64,000 bases of DNA from Paraburkholderia tropica (lineage in GTDB: Bacteria > Pseudomonadota > Gammaproteobacteria > Burkholderiales > Burkholderiaceae), in contig NZ_FNZM01000002.1 of assembly GCF_900109265.1 (NCBI RefSeq), positions 62,001 to 126,000 of the forward strand, in the 5' to 3' direction. Under the pieces are notes generated by a model. That model had not been told where the DNA came from, ran no database searches, and worked only from the letters and a program-made list of their open reading frames with translations. Positions 9,170 to 18,206 of the stretch are shown piece by piece; the first letter of the stretch is position 1; every line of letters begins with the position of its first letter. The translations under genes were made by a program, and so were the position numbers.

Positions 9170-10768
9170 CTACTGATCGGCGAGTGCTCGGCGATACTGC
9201 ACGGCCTCCGCAATGTGCGCCGCCGAGGGCATGGAGTCGCCCGCGAGATCGGCGATCGTGCGCGCCACCTTGAGCGCGCGATAGTAGGCGCGCGCCGACC
9301 AGCCGAAGCGCTCGCCCGCTTCGCGCAGCAGCGCTTCGCCGGCGGCGTCGGGGCGGCAGACGGCGTCGGTTTCGCGTCCGCTCAGTTCACGGTTGGTCTT
9401 GCCCTGACGCGCGATCTGCCGCTCGCGCGCGGCTGCCACGCGCGGCGCGATGACGGCAGTGGCTTCGCCGGGCGCGGCGGCGCGGCCTGCCAGTTCGGCG
9501 GGCGGCAGCGCAGGAATCTCGATCTGGATGTCGATGCGGTCGAGCAGCGGCCCGGAAAGCTTGCGCCGATAACGCGCCGCGCCTTCGGGCGTGCAACGGC
9601 AGCGTCCGGACGGATCGCCGCGCCAGCCGCACGGACACGGATTCATGGCCGCGACGAGCTGGCAGGCGGCGGGGAAGTCGGTCTGCCACGCCGCGCGCGA
9701 GATGGTGATGGAGCCCGCTTCGAGCGGCTCGCGCAAGGTTTCCAGCACATGGCGGTCGAACTCGGGCAACTCGTCGAGAAACAGGACACCTAAATGAGCG
9801 AGCGTGATTTCGCCGGGCTGTGGCGGATTGCGCCCGCCGATCAGCGCCGCCGCGCTCGATGAGTGATGCGGGGCGCGAAAAGGCCGACGCCGCCACTGCT
9901 GCGGCGAAAAGCCGATCGCACTGGCGGACAGCAGCGCGGCGCTCGCGAGCGCTTCGGTGTCGGTCATCGGCGGCAACAGGCCGGGCAGGCGCGCGGCGAG
10001 CATGGACTTGCCCGCGCCAGGCGGCCCGACCATCAGCAGGTGATGGCCGCCCGCGGCCGCCACTTCGAGCGCGCGCCGGGCGCCGCGCTGGCCGATCACG
10101 TCGGCCATGTCGGGCAGGGCGCCGGCCGCTGCGGTGTCGAGGGCGCGGGCGCGCACGGGCGCGAGGCGCGCGTCTTCCGCGCCCGCGAGATGCGCGCACA
10201 GCGCGCGCAGGTCGGTGACCGCGTAGACATCGACATCGGGCACGAGCGCGGCTTCTGCGGCGTTGTCGGCGGGGAGATAGAGCTGGGGCGTGCGCGGTGC
10301 GCACGACGGGTGGAGATCGGCGTCAGTCCGGTCGTGCGCTTCGGCGGCCGCGCTATGTGAGTGCGCATGCGCGCGCGCCGTGCCGCACGCCATCGCGAAC
10401 GCCCCGCGCATGGGCCGCACCGCGCCGGTCAGCGATAGCTCGCCCGCGAACTCGCGCCAGTCGGTGAGCGCAGCGGCGGGAATTTGTCCGCTTGCCGCGA
10501 GGATGCCAAGCGCGATCGGCAGGTCGAAGCGCCCCGATTCCTTGGGCAGATCGGCGGGCGCGAGATTCACGGTGATGCGGCGCACGGGAAAATCGAAGCC
10601 GCAATTGCTGAGCGCGGCGCGCACGCGCTCGCGGCTTTCACGCACTTCGAGATCGGGCAGGCCGACGATGGAGAACGACGGCAAGCCGTTGGCGAGATGG
10701 ACTTCGACGGTAACGTCGGGCGCGCGGCCAGCAGCCGGCGCGCGGCTGCGCACCACGGCAAGCGACAT
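9170..10768 (-). CDS. comM: YifB/ComM family Mg chelatase-like AAA ATPase
   Basis: ComM is a branch-migration helicase that helps integrate transformed DNA. The 532-residue protein has an N-terminal Lon-S5-like ChlI domain (residues 1-130), a Walker A motif GPPGAGKS (248-255), Walker B LFLDELPEFD, a zinc-binding CPCGWRGDPSGRCRC segment and a C-terminal Mg-chelatase domain. The start at 10768 has GGAG eight to nine bases upstream. A histidine- and alanine-rich stretch near residues 130-150 (ARAHAHSHSAAAEAHDR) looks like a lineage-specific insertion. The gene for the accessory factor UbiK lies upstream on the same strand, a common neighbour. Confidence 0.93.
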   Translation of the reverse strand: MSLAVVRSRAPAAGRAPDVTVEVHLANGLPSFSIVGLPDLEVRESRERVRAALSNCGFDFPVRRITVNLAPADLPKESGRFDLPIALGILAASGQIPAAALTDWREFAGELSLTGAVRPMRGAFAMACGTARAHAHSHSAAAEAHDRTDADLHPSCAPRTPQLYLPADNAAEAALVPDVDVYAVTDLRALCAHLAGAEDARLAPVRARALDTAAAGALPDMADVIGQRGARRALEVAAAGGHHLLMVGPPGAGKSMLAARLPGLLPPMTDTEALASAALLSASAIGFSPQQWRRRPFRAPHHSSSAAALIGGRNPPQPGEITLAHLGVLFLDELPEFDRHVLETLREPLEAGSITISRAAWQTDFPAACQLVAAMNPCPCGWRGDPSGRCRCTPEGAARYRRKLSGPLLDRIDIQIEIPALPPAELAGRAAAPGEATAVIAPRVAAARERQIARQGKTNRELSGRETDAVCRPDAAGEALLREAGERFGWSARAYYRALKVARTIADLAGDSMPSAAHIAEAVQYRRALADQ

Positions 10769-10928
10769 GGGGATCTCCGGGAGACGGCACACGCGCGGCG
10801 CACGCGCGACGTGGAGGTCGCGCGCGGCCCATGCGCCAGGCTGGTGAGGCGCGTGCCCCTTTACGGTTCCTTTTCGAAACCGTTACGGCTCGCTTGCCTT
10901 AAGTTGCTTTAAGCAATGACAGAATTGT

Positions 10929-11186
10929 TCAGGACGACTGGCCAGTGACCGGCAGCTTCTGTTCGAGTTCGGCCACGCGGCGTTCGAGTTCTTCGAGGCG
11001 TGCGCGCGTGCGGGCGAGCACTTGCGCCTGCGCGTCGAATTCCTCGCGCGTGACGAGTTCGAGCTTCGAGAAGCCCTGCGAGAGCATCGCGCGCACGTTG
11101 CGCTCGACGTCGCGCGCGGGCGAGTTCTTCAGCAGGTCGCTGACCTTCGACTGAATGTCGTTGAATACATCGTTCGGTTGTTTCAT
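10929..11186 (-). CDS. ubiK: Ubiquinone biosynthesis accessory factor UbiK
   Basis: Small soluble protein (85 residues) of the YqiC/BMFP family that helps assemble the aerobic ubiquinone-synthesis complex with UbiJ. The N-terminal half holds the conserved KNSPARDVERNVRAMLSQGF segment, and the C-terminal half (about 45-80) is a coiled coil with regular leucines and arginines (LARTRARLEELERRVAELE). The start MKQPNDVFNDIQ at 11186 is chosen because upstream in-frame sequence is not family-like. It lies upstream of comM on the same strand and is divergent from the glnK operon. Confidence 0.9.
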   Translation of the reverse strand: MKQPNDVFNDIQSKVSDLLKNSPARDVERNVRAMLSQGFSKLELVTREEFDAQAQVLARTRARLEELERRVAELEQKLPVTGQSS

Positions 11187-11200
11187 TCGCTTCCCCTTCG

Positions 11201-11219
11201 TTGCACAAAATGTGTGCAA
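11201..11219. promoter_or_regulatory. Inverted repeat in ubiK/glnK divergent region
   Basis: TTGCACA-AAATG-TGTGCAA is a perfect 7-bp dyad just upstream of ubiK. It resembles but does not match the NtrC site TGCACCA-N3-TGGTGCA. It is about 480 bp from the glnK promoter. The rest of 11220-11670 has no gene that I can support. Confidence 0.4.
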
Positions 11220-11676
11220 GTTTCGTTTCGACTGTGCCTCGCTTTGGGTCGTGACCGATCTTGGTGCGAAACCCGCAAGTCGGGCGATACCCGTGTGCGC
11301 ATCTGGTGCGTGGCGCGCGCGGTGCATCCTCCGCGTGCCTTCGCCCTGCCTGCCGCGCGCCTTCACGCGGCCCGCAAGCACGCGCCGAGGCGGCTTTGCG
11401 CGGCGCGTGCATGCCTGCGCGATCACGCGAGGCCTGAGAACACTCTAGCAACGATCCCAGGCCGCCGCCACCGCGCGGGCCCCACGTTAGCCGTCCGGCC
11501 AGGCGCTGCCTCGGCCGAGCCCGCGCCGCGCCTGGACCCGCTTTGGCGCGGCTTTCGGGCGAATCGGGACGCGGCGAAAAGCGCCTTCGCGCCAGCTTGC
11601 GCACGCGAGACGCGCATTGTCCACGGGATAGACCAATCCTGCATCGAACTCCGTCAGAACGTGCGATCGATCAAAT

Positions 11677-11692
11677 TGGCACGGGTGTTGCT
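11677..11692 (+). promoter_or_regulatory. Sigma-54 promoter of glnK-amtB
   Basis: TGGCACG-N4-TTGCT matches the -24/-12 consensus with the invariant GG (11678-11679) and GC (11690-11691) separated by 10 bp. It lies 120 bp ahead of glnK, consistent with nitrogen control through NtrC. Confidence 0.9.
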
Positions 11693-11790
11693 AATACCGT
11701 CCCGCGCACCGAAAAACGGCTGGCTCGCGGTGCGCCAGCGGGGCGAGACCCGCACCGCAGGCGCCCGTTGCAGAAATAAACACGGGATGA

Positions 11791-12150
<360 letters not shown>

Positions 12151-12204
12151 TCAACAGCAGCACACGCGATAGTCGATAGACGAGAGAGACAAGAGGAAAC
12201 CGAG

Positions 12205-13695
12205 ATGCGCAAACTTTTGATGTCCCTGCTGATGGCCGGCTCGCTGCTCGCCGGCGGCATCGGCGCCGCCCTCGCGGACGACGCTTCGGCGCCGGCCGCG
12301 GCGTCGGCCCCCGCAGCTTCCGCTGCGCCTGACGCTTCGGCGGCTGCAGCAGCGCCCGCCGCCTCCGCACCCGCCGCTGACGCGGCATCCGGCGCCGCCG
12401 CAAGCGCGCCCGCCGCCGCTTCGGCCGCCGACGCGGCACCCGCCGCACCGACCGCGCCGTTCTCGGTCGATTCGTCGAAGATCAACTCGGGCGACACCGC
12501 CTGGATGCTGACTTCCACGGCGCTCGTGCTGTTCATGACGATCCCGGGTCTCGCGCTGTTCTACGGCGGCATGGTCCGCAAGAAGAACGTGCTCGCGACG
12601 CTCATGCAGAGCTTCGCCATCACCTGCGTCGTCACGGTGATCTGGACGGTGATCGGTTACTCGCTGGCGTTCACGCCGGGCAACTCGTTCATCGGCGGCT
12701 TCTCGCGCGTGTTCCTTGAAGGCATGAACTACATCAAGGGCGACAAGGCGACGACGCTGACGGTCAGCCACCTCGCGCCGACCATCCCGGAAAGCGTGTA
12801 CTTCGTGTTCCAGATGACGTTTGCGATCATCACCCCGGCGCTCATCACCGGTGCGTTCGCGGACCGCATGAAGTTCTCGGCGATGCTGGTGTTCATGTCG
12901 CTCTGGTCGATCATCGTCTACGCGCCGATCGCTCACATGGTCTGGGAACCGACCGGCTGGCTCGCCAGCGCCGGCATCCTCGACTTCGCAGGCGGCACGG
13001 TGGTGCACATCAACGCCGGTGTGGCCGGTCTCGTGTGCTGCCTCGTGCTCGGCAAGCGTGTCGGCTATGGCCGCGAAGTGATGGCGCCGCACAACCTCGT
13101 GCTCACGCTGATGGGCGCGGCCATGCTGTGGGTGGGCTGGTTCGGCTTCAACGCGGGTTCAGCAGTGGCGGCTGACGGCCGTGCCGGTTTCGCGATGCTC
13201 ACGACGCAGATCGCCACGGCATGCGCGGCGCTCGGCTGGATGTTCGCGGAGTGGATCGCCAAGGGCAAGCCTTCGGTGCTCGGCATCGCTTCGGGCGCAG
13301 TGGCCGGTCTGGTCGCGGTGACGCCGGCTTCGGGCTTCGTCGGCGTGATGGGTTCGATCGTGATCGGCGTGGTGGCAGGCGTGGTCTGCTTCTGGTCGGC
13401 GACGTGGCTCAAGCACAAGTTCGGCTATGACGACTCGCTCGACGCATTCGGCGTGCACGGCATCGGCGGCATCATCGGTGCGATCCTGACCGGCGTGTTC
13501 GCGGTCAAGGACATCGGCGGCGCCGACGGCAGCGTGATCCTCCAGATCAAGGGCGTCGCGACGACCCTGATCTACAGCGGCGTGGTCAGCTTCGTCCTGC
13601 TGAAGGTCATCGACATGGTGATGGGCCTGCGCGTCACGGAAGAAGAAGAGCGCGAAGGTCTCGACGTCATCCTGCACGGCGAGCGTGTCGAATAA
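12205..13695 (+). CDS. amtB: Ammonium transporter AmtB
   Basis: Trimeric inner-membrane ammonium channel regulated by GlnK. The 496-residue protein has a cleavable signal peptide (about 1-24), then an unusual low-complexity Ala/Ser/Pro/Asp stretch to about residue 82, then the 11-helix channel starting at NSGDTAWMLTSTALVLFM. Family motifs include GLALFYGGMVRKKN, the twin-histidine region DAFGVHGIGGIIGAILTG, and a cytoplasmic C-terminal tail (EEEEREGLDVILHGERVE) where GlnK docks. The Ala-rich linker is periplasmic by prediction and its role is unknown. Transcribed with glnK. Confidence 0.95.
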   Translation: MRKLLMSLLMAGSLLAGGIGAALADDASAPAAASAPAASAAPDASAAAAAPAASAPAADAASGAAASAPAAASAADAAPAAPTAPFSVDSSKINSGDTAWMLTSTALVLFMTIPGLALFYGGMVRKKNVLATLMQSFAITCVVTVIWTVIGYSLAFTPGNSFIGGFSRVFLEGMNYIKGDKATTLTVSHLAPTIPESVYFVFQMTFAIITPALITGAFADRMKFSAMLVFMSLWSIIVYAPIAHMVWEPTGWLASAGILDFAGGTVVHINAGVAGLVCCLVLGKRVGYGREVMAPHNLVLTLMGAAMLWVGWFGFNAGSAVAADGRAGFAMLTTQIATACAALGWMFAEWIAKGKPSVLGIASGAVAGLVAVTPASGFVGVMGSIVIGVVAGVVCFWSATWLKHKFGYDDSLDAFGVHGIGGIIGAILTGVFAVKDIGGADGSVILQIKGVATTLIYSGVVSFVLLKVIDMVMGLRVTEEEEREGLDVILHGERVE

Positions 13696-13767
13696 CGTTC
13701 GATCCATGTTTCGATGCATGGTTTGAGGTTGTAGGGCAGTACAGGTAGTACTGGAGCACAGCGACTT

Positions 13768-13799
13768 GGGCCCGTCTTCATGGCGGGCCCTTTCTTTTT
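13768..13799 (+). terminator. Terminator after amtB
   Basis: GGGCCCG and CGGGCCC arms around a 9-nt loop, followed by TTTCTTTTT. It ends the glnK-amtB operon. Confidence 0.9.
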
Positions 13800-13930
13800 C
13801 TGCGGGCGCTGTCGCGGAGCGCGGGCGCGGGGCTTGCGTTCGCGCCTTGCGTTTGCGCCTCGCATGGCGCGGGAATAAAGTCGCGTCGCGCGTGTTAGCT
13901 GCGTGCAGGGAGCAATGCGCCGAAGTGGGC

Positions 13931-13960
13931 GGAAATGCGGGGAAACGCGGGGAAATGCGC
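13931..13960 (+). repeat. 10-bp tandem repeat, three copies
   Basis: GGAAATGCGG, GGAAACGCGG and GGAAATGCGC follow one another with single-base differences in the 430-bp gap before gshA. The gap otherwise shows only a TACAAT hexamer (14190-14195) that could be the gshA -10 box. Confidence 0.55.
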
Positions 13961-14226
13961 AGAAAGGGCGTCGGCTTGGCGCCGAAAAGTGTCCCTTCAT
14001 TTCGTGGGACTCCATTGCGCGCGACGGCGCACGCGGTCCAGAATGGATATCCACCAGGGATGCAGGGATGGCCGGCGAGTCGCCGGGTGACGCGCGATCC
14101 GCGAGCAAGCCGCGAGTAACCCTATAAGGTGTAAGGGGAAAGTGCCTTGCATCCGGAGCAATCGTCCCCAGATAGACCACCGGTTTCCCTACAATCCAAT
14201 AAGCTTTCGTCCGCGAGTAATTCCAT

Positions 14227-15516
14227 ATGGTCCCGCATCTGGTCACGGCGTTGAATGGCCCGCTCCTCGAACTGGAGCAGCGCATCCTCGACGCGACGCC
14301 GGCCATCGAGCGCTGGTTCCGCCTCGAATGGCAGGAGCACACGCCGCCGTTCTACTGTTCGGTGGACCTGCGCAACGCCGGCTTCAAGCTCGCGCCGGTC
14401 GACACCAATCTGTTCCCGGGCGCCTTCAACTGCCTGCCGCAGGAGGTGCTGCCGCTCGCCGTGCAGGCCGCCATGGCCGCCATCGAGAAGATCTGCCCGG
14501 ACGCCAAGAATCTGCTCGTGATTCCCGAGCAGCACACGCGCAACGCGTTCTATCTGGAGAACGTCGCGCGGCTCGCCACGATCATGCGTCAGGCGGGCCT
14601 GAACGTGCGCTTCGGCACGCTCGACGAAACCATCGCCGGGCCGGTCACGATCTCGCTGGCGGACGGCCAGAAGATCGTGCTGGAGCCGCTCGAACGCTCG
14701 CAGCGCCGTCTCGGCCTGAAGAACTTCGACCCGTGTTCGATTCTTCTGAACAACGATCTGTCAGGCGGCATTCCGCCCGTGCTGGAGAACCTGCACGAGC
14801 AATATCTGCTGCCGCCGCTGCACGCAGGCTGGGCGGTGCGCCGCAAATCGACGCACTTCTCCTGTTACGACGACGTGGCGAAGAAGTTCGCGAAGATGGT
14901 GGGCGTCGATCCGTGGATGATCAATCCGTACTTCGCACACGTGGAAGGCGTCGACTTCGAGGCGCGCACGGGCGAGGAGCAACTGGCCACCGCGATCGAC
15001 GCGGTGCTCAAGAAGATCGCGAAGAAGTACCGCGAGTACGGCATCACCGAAAAGCCCTACGTGGTGATCAAGTCCGACGCGGGCACCGACGGCCGCGGCG
15101 TGATGACGGTGCACGACGCCTCGGAGGTTGCCGCGCTCACCAAGCGCGAACGTGCGAAGATGTCGGCCACGAAGGACGGGCTCGAGGTGCACGACGTGAT
15201 CGTGCAGGAAGGCGTCTACACCTTCGAGCACATCGGCGACGAGGTGGCCGAGCCGGTCGTCTACATGATCGACCGCTACGTGGTGGGCGGTTTCTACCGC
15301 GCGCACGGCAGCCGCGAGCGCGACCAGAACCTGAACGCGCCGGGCATGCACTTCGTGCCGCTGGGCTTCGAGCACACGGCGCTGCCCGACACGCGCGCGA
15401 AGCCGGGCGCGGCGCCGCCGAACCGCTTTTACATGTATGGCGTGGTCGCGCGCCTCGGGTTGCTGGCGGCATCGGTGGAGCTGGAAAAGACCGATCCGGA
15501 AGCCATCCAGGTCTGA
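14227..15516 (+). CDS. gshA: Glutamate-cysteine ligase (proteobacterial type)
   Basis: First enzyme of glutathione synthesis, joining glutamate and cysteine with ATP. The 429-residue protein belongs to the type found in Acidithiobacillus and betaproteobacteria, distinct from E. coli GshA. Recognisable features are the N-terminal WFRLEWQEHTPPFYCSVDLRN, the ATP-grasp-like segment KPYVVIKSDAGTDGRGVMTV, and the C-terminal FVPLGFEHTALPD. The start ATG at 14227 is the first conserved position. gshB follows 103 bp downstream on the same strand. Confidence 0.92.
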   Translation: MVPHLVTALNGPLLELEQRILDATPAIERWFRLEWQEHTPPFYCSVDLRNAGFKLAPVDTNLFPGAFNCLPQEVLPLAVQAAMAAIEKICPDAKNLLVIPEQHTRNAFYLENVARLATIMRQAGLNVRFGTLDETIAGPVTISLADGQKIVLEPLERSQRRLGLKNFDPCSILLNNDLSGGIPPVLENLHEQYLLPPLHAGWAVRRKSTHFSCYDDVAKKFAKMVGVDPWMINPYFAHVEGVDFEARTGEEQLATAIDAVLKKIAKKYREYGITEKPYVVIKSDAGTDGRGVMTVHDASEVAALTKRERAKMSATKDGLEVHDVIVQEGVYTFEHIGDEVAEPVVYMIDRYVVGGFYRAHGSRERDQNLNAPGMHFVPLGFEHTALPDTRAKPGAAPPNRFYMYGVVARLGLLAASVELEKTDPEAIQV

Positions 15517-15619
15517 CGATAGCGGCGCTCACCCGCGCCCGACACGACCGATAACACGACGCTGCGCCCGCCCTGTGCGGGCGCAGCCGTCATAACAGCA
15601 CGGATACAGCAGGGACGAC

Positions 15620-16573
15620 ATGGACATTCTCTTCATCGCCGATCCGCTCGAGCGGTTCAAGATCTACAAGGATTCGACCTACGCGATGATGGCCGAGGCC
15701 GCGAAGCGCGGCCACACGCTCTATGCGTGCGAGCCGCAGCAGCTCGCCTGGGTGAACGGGCGCGTGGAAGCCGACGTGCGGCGCGTCGAGATCGTCGGCG
15801 ATACGGCGGACCTGCATCGCGCGCCGTGGTTCACGGCCACGGACGCCACGCGCGCGCTCACGGAGTTCGGCGCGGTGCTGATGCGCAAGGATCCGCCGTT
15901 CGACATGGAGTACGTCACGTCGACGTGGCTGCTGGAAATGGCCGAGCGCGCGGGCGCGAAGATCTTCAACAAGCCGCAGGCGATCCGCGATCACTCGGAA
16001 AAGCTCGCGATCGGCGAATTTCCGCAGTTCGTCGCGCCCACGCTGGTGACGCGCGACGCCGTGCGACTGCGCAAATTCCACGACGAACATCAGGACGTGA
16101 TCCTCAAGCCGCTCGACGGCATGGGCGGCATGGGCGTGTTCCGCGTGAAGGCCGACGGCATGAACCTCGGCTCGATCATCGAGATGCTGAGCGAGGACGG
16201 CCGCCGCAGCGTGATGGCGCAGAAGTTCATCCCCGAAATCAAGGACGGCGACAAGCGCATCCTGCTGATCGGCGGCGAACCGGTGCCGTACTCGCTCGCG
16301 CGCATTCCGCAAGGCAACGAGGTGCGCGGCAATCTGGCCGCGGGCGGTCTGGGCCGCGCGCAGCCGCTCACGGCGCACGACATGGAGATCGCCAAAGCGC
16401 TCGGGCCGACGCTGGCCGCGCGCGGGCTGCTGCTGGTGGGGCTCGATGCGATCGGCGACTGGCTCACGGAAGTGAACGTCACGAGCCCGACCTGCTTCCG
16501 CGAAATCATGGAGCAGACCGGCTTCGACGTGGCCGCGATGTTCATCGACGCGCTGGAGCGCGCCGCGGCCTGA
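15620..16573 (+). CDS. gshB: Glutathione synthetase
   Basis: Adds glycine to gamma-glutamylcysteine. The 317-residue ATP-grasp protein has the family N-terminus MDILFIADPLERFKIYKDST, the substrate-binding RKDPPFDMEYVTSTW, the nucleotide-binding KPLDGMGGMGVFRV and the C-terminal WLTEVNVTSPTCFREI. The length equals the usual 315-320. It sits between gshA and the PTS genes. Some 360 bp downstream up to the EIIA gene are non-coding and hold a TACAAT hexamer near 16793. Confidence 0.95.
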   Translation: MDILFIADPLERFKIYKDSTYAMMAEAAKRGHTLYACEPQQLAWVNGRVEADVRRVEIVGDTADLHRAPWFTATDATRALTEFGAVLMRKDPPFDMEYVTSTWLLEMAERAGAKIFNKPQAIRDHSEKLAIGEFPQFVAPTLVTRDAVRLRKFHDEHQDVILKPLDGMGGMGVFRVKADGMNLGSIIEMLSEDGRRSVMAQKFIPEIKDGDKRILLIGGEPVPYSLARIPQGNEVRGNLAAGGLGRAQPLTAHDMEIAKALGPTLAARGLLLVGLDAIGDWLTEVNVTSPTCFREIMEQTGFDVAAMFIDALERAAA

Positions 16574-16933
16574 ATGAGCGCGCTTTGACGGTTTCCTGCC
16601 GCGTTTCGAGGGGTTGCTCGAACGCGACAGCGCGGCGCTTGATTCCCGGCGCCGCGCCGGCATCTGACAGATGAGGGCGCGTGCGGCGCTGCTGCAGGGC
16701 ACAAAAACTGCGCATGCCTGATTGTGCGGTTGATGCGTGCGGAATGAAAAACGCGAGCAAAACCGCATGGTCTGCGCGAAAATGACCCTGCTACAATGCC
16801 GCGAGTTCGTATCCGGACCGCGCGTGTTGCATCGCCAGAAGCGCGCCCGAGCACGTTCCGACCCTGATGGCCCACGGCTGGCCACCGGTCGGCGCCAGCA
16901 TCATCCGAAGCCGTTTATTGCAGTCAAGCTGAC

Positions 16934-17521
16934 ATGGCAGGGATTCTCATCATCGCCCACGCACCGCTCGCCACCGCGCTGCGCGAGTGCATTGCCCATA
17001 TTTACGGCGGTTGTCCGGCGCGCATCGGTGCGCTCGACGTGTTGCCCGACAGCGACCCCGCCGAGGTGGTCGCCCAGGCCAACGCCGAAATCGAGCGCCT
17101 GCGCGAGGAAAACGGCGCGCTCGTGCTCACCGACATGTTCGGCGCCACGCCTTCGAACATCGCCGCGCGTCTCGCGACGTTGCCGCAGGTGCGCGTGCTG
17201 GCGGGCGTGAATCTGCCGATGCTGGTGCGTGCGGTCTGTTACCGCGCGACGCCGCTCGACACGCTCGTCGAAAAGGCGCTGGCGGGCGCGAGCAAAGGCG
17301 TGCAGCCGATCGGCCCGAGCACGCCGCAACCCGTCAACGACTGCGGCTGCGCGCCCACGCCGTGCGCGGAAGCGGCCTCCGACGCGGCCGCGGGCATGGC
17401 CTCGAAGCCCGTCGGCGCGAGCGTGCTCGGTGCGAAGACCGCACCCGTGCTGGCCGAAGCCGACTGCGCGGACGTCGCAAGCCGCCTCGCCGGCGCGCTC
17501 AAACCCGCCGGCGCGGCCTGA
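16934..17521 (+). CDS. PTS EIIA component, mannose/fructose type
   Basis: Phosphocarrier resembling ManX EIIA, here probably regulatory since no IIB, IIC or IID gene is adjacent. Residues 1-130 hold the fold with phospho-acceptor His9 (ILIIAHAPLATAL) and LVLTDMFGATPSNIA. The 195-residue length exceeds the normal 130-150: a C-terminal tail of about 55 residues is rich in Ala and contains DCGCAPTPC, with three cysteines. ptsH and ptsI follow, so EI-HPr-EIIA phosphate transfer is likely. In related bacteria such incomplete PTS units regulate carbon storage; that role is inferred here. Confidence 0.88.
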   Translation: MAGILIIAHAPLATALRECIAHIYGGCPARIGALDVLPDSDPAEVVAQANAEIERLREENGALVLTDMFGATPSNIAARLATLPQVRVLAGVNLPMLVRAVCYRATPLDTLVEKALAGASKGVQPIGPSTPQPVNDCGCAPTPCAEAASDAAAGMASKPVGASVLGAKTAPVLAEADCADVASRLAGALKPAGAA

Positions 17522-17661
17522 GCCCGCCCGTCGAATTAGGGCGGCGCGGCTCGCTGCGCCGCAGCATCGCGCGCGGCGCGGGCCGCGCAGCGAGCACGCC
17601 GGGCCACGGCGTCGCACAATCTCACCGCATCACTCCAACTACCCTGCGTCTGGATCGACCT

Positions 17662-17931
17662 ATGCTGCAACAAGAAACGACCATCGTGAACAAACTCGGC
17701 CTGCATGCGCGCGCGTCGGCGAAGCTGACGCAACTGGCCGGCAACTATCAGTCGGAAATCTGGATGAGCCGCAACGGCCGCCGCATCAATGCCAAGAGCA
17801 TCATGGGCGTGATGATGCTGGCCGCGGGCATCGGCAGCACGGTGCTGATCGAAACGGAAGGCCCCGACGAGCAGGACGCCATGAGCGCGCTGCTCAAGCT
17901 CATCGCCGACAAGTTCGGCGAAGGCCAGTGA
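17662..17931 (+). CDS. ptsH: Phosphocarrier protein HPr
   Basis: 89-residue carrier that passes phosphate from enzyme I to EIIA proteins. His15 in NKLGLHARASAK is the catalytic site, and Ser46 (NAKSIMGVMML) matches the regulatory serine. The start at 17662 is the only one consistent with family length. It is followed by a terminator hairpin, then ptsI with its own -10-like element. Confidence 0.95.
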   Translation: MLQQETTIVNKLGLHARASAKLTQLAGNYQSEIWMSRNGRRINAKSIMGVMMLAAGIGSTVLIETEGPDEQDAMSALLKLIADKFGEGQ

Positions 17932-17955
17932 AGCACGGCCGCTGTTAGCCTCCCG

Positions 17956-17981
17956 ACGCCGCGTCTCGACGCGGCGTTTTC
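17956..17981 (+). terminator. Terminator after ptsH
   Basis: ACGCCGCGT, loop CTCG, ACGCGGCGT, then a short T-run. It could separate or attenuate ptsH from ptsI transcription. Confidence 0.8.
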
Positions 17982-18131
17982 ATTTGCTCGACGCGGTATT
18001 CGCTTACGGTGTCTTGCAAGACCTAAAGATCGGCGCAAGCCGGACGACATACGAGGACACGCCCCGCACCGCGAAGACTTGCCGCGCTGCAAAACGCGTG
18101 TCGCCGGGAAACATCGGCACGCAGCGGAATT

Positions 18132-18137
18132 TATAAT
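18132..18137 (+). promoter_or_regulatory. Candidate -10 box of ptsI
   Basis: TATAAT about 70 bp ahead of the ptsI start, behind the ptsH terminator. No good -35 hexamer is seen at 16-18 bp, so this is only a weak call. Confidence 0.4.
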
Positions 18138-18206
18138 GACGGGCGGGGTCAGAGAGTGCGCATTGCAGCGGTTTGCCGCGGCATCACATAACCAGAGGAG
18201 GTGCGC

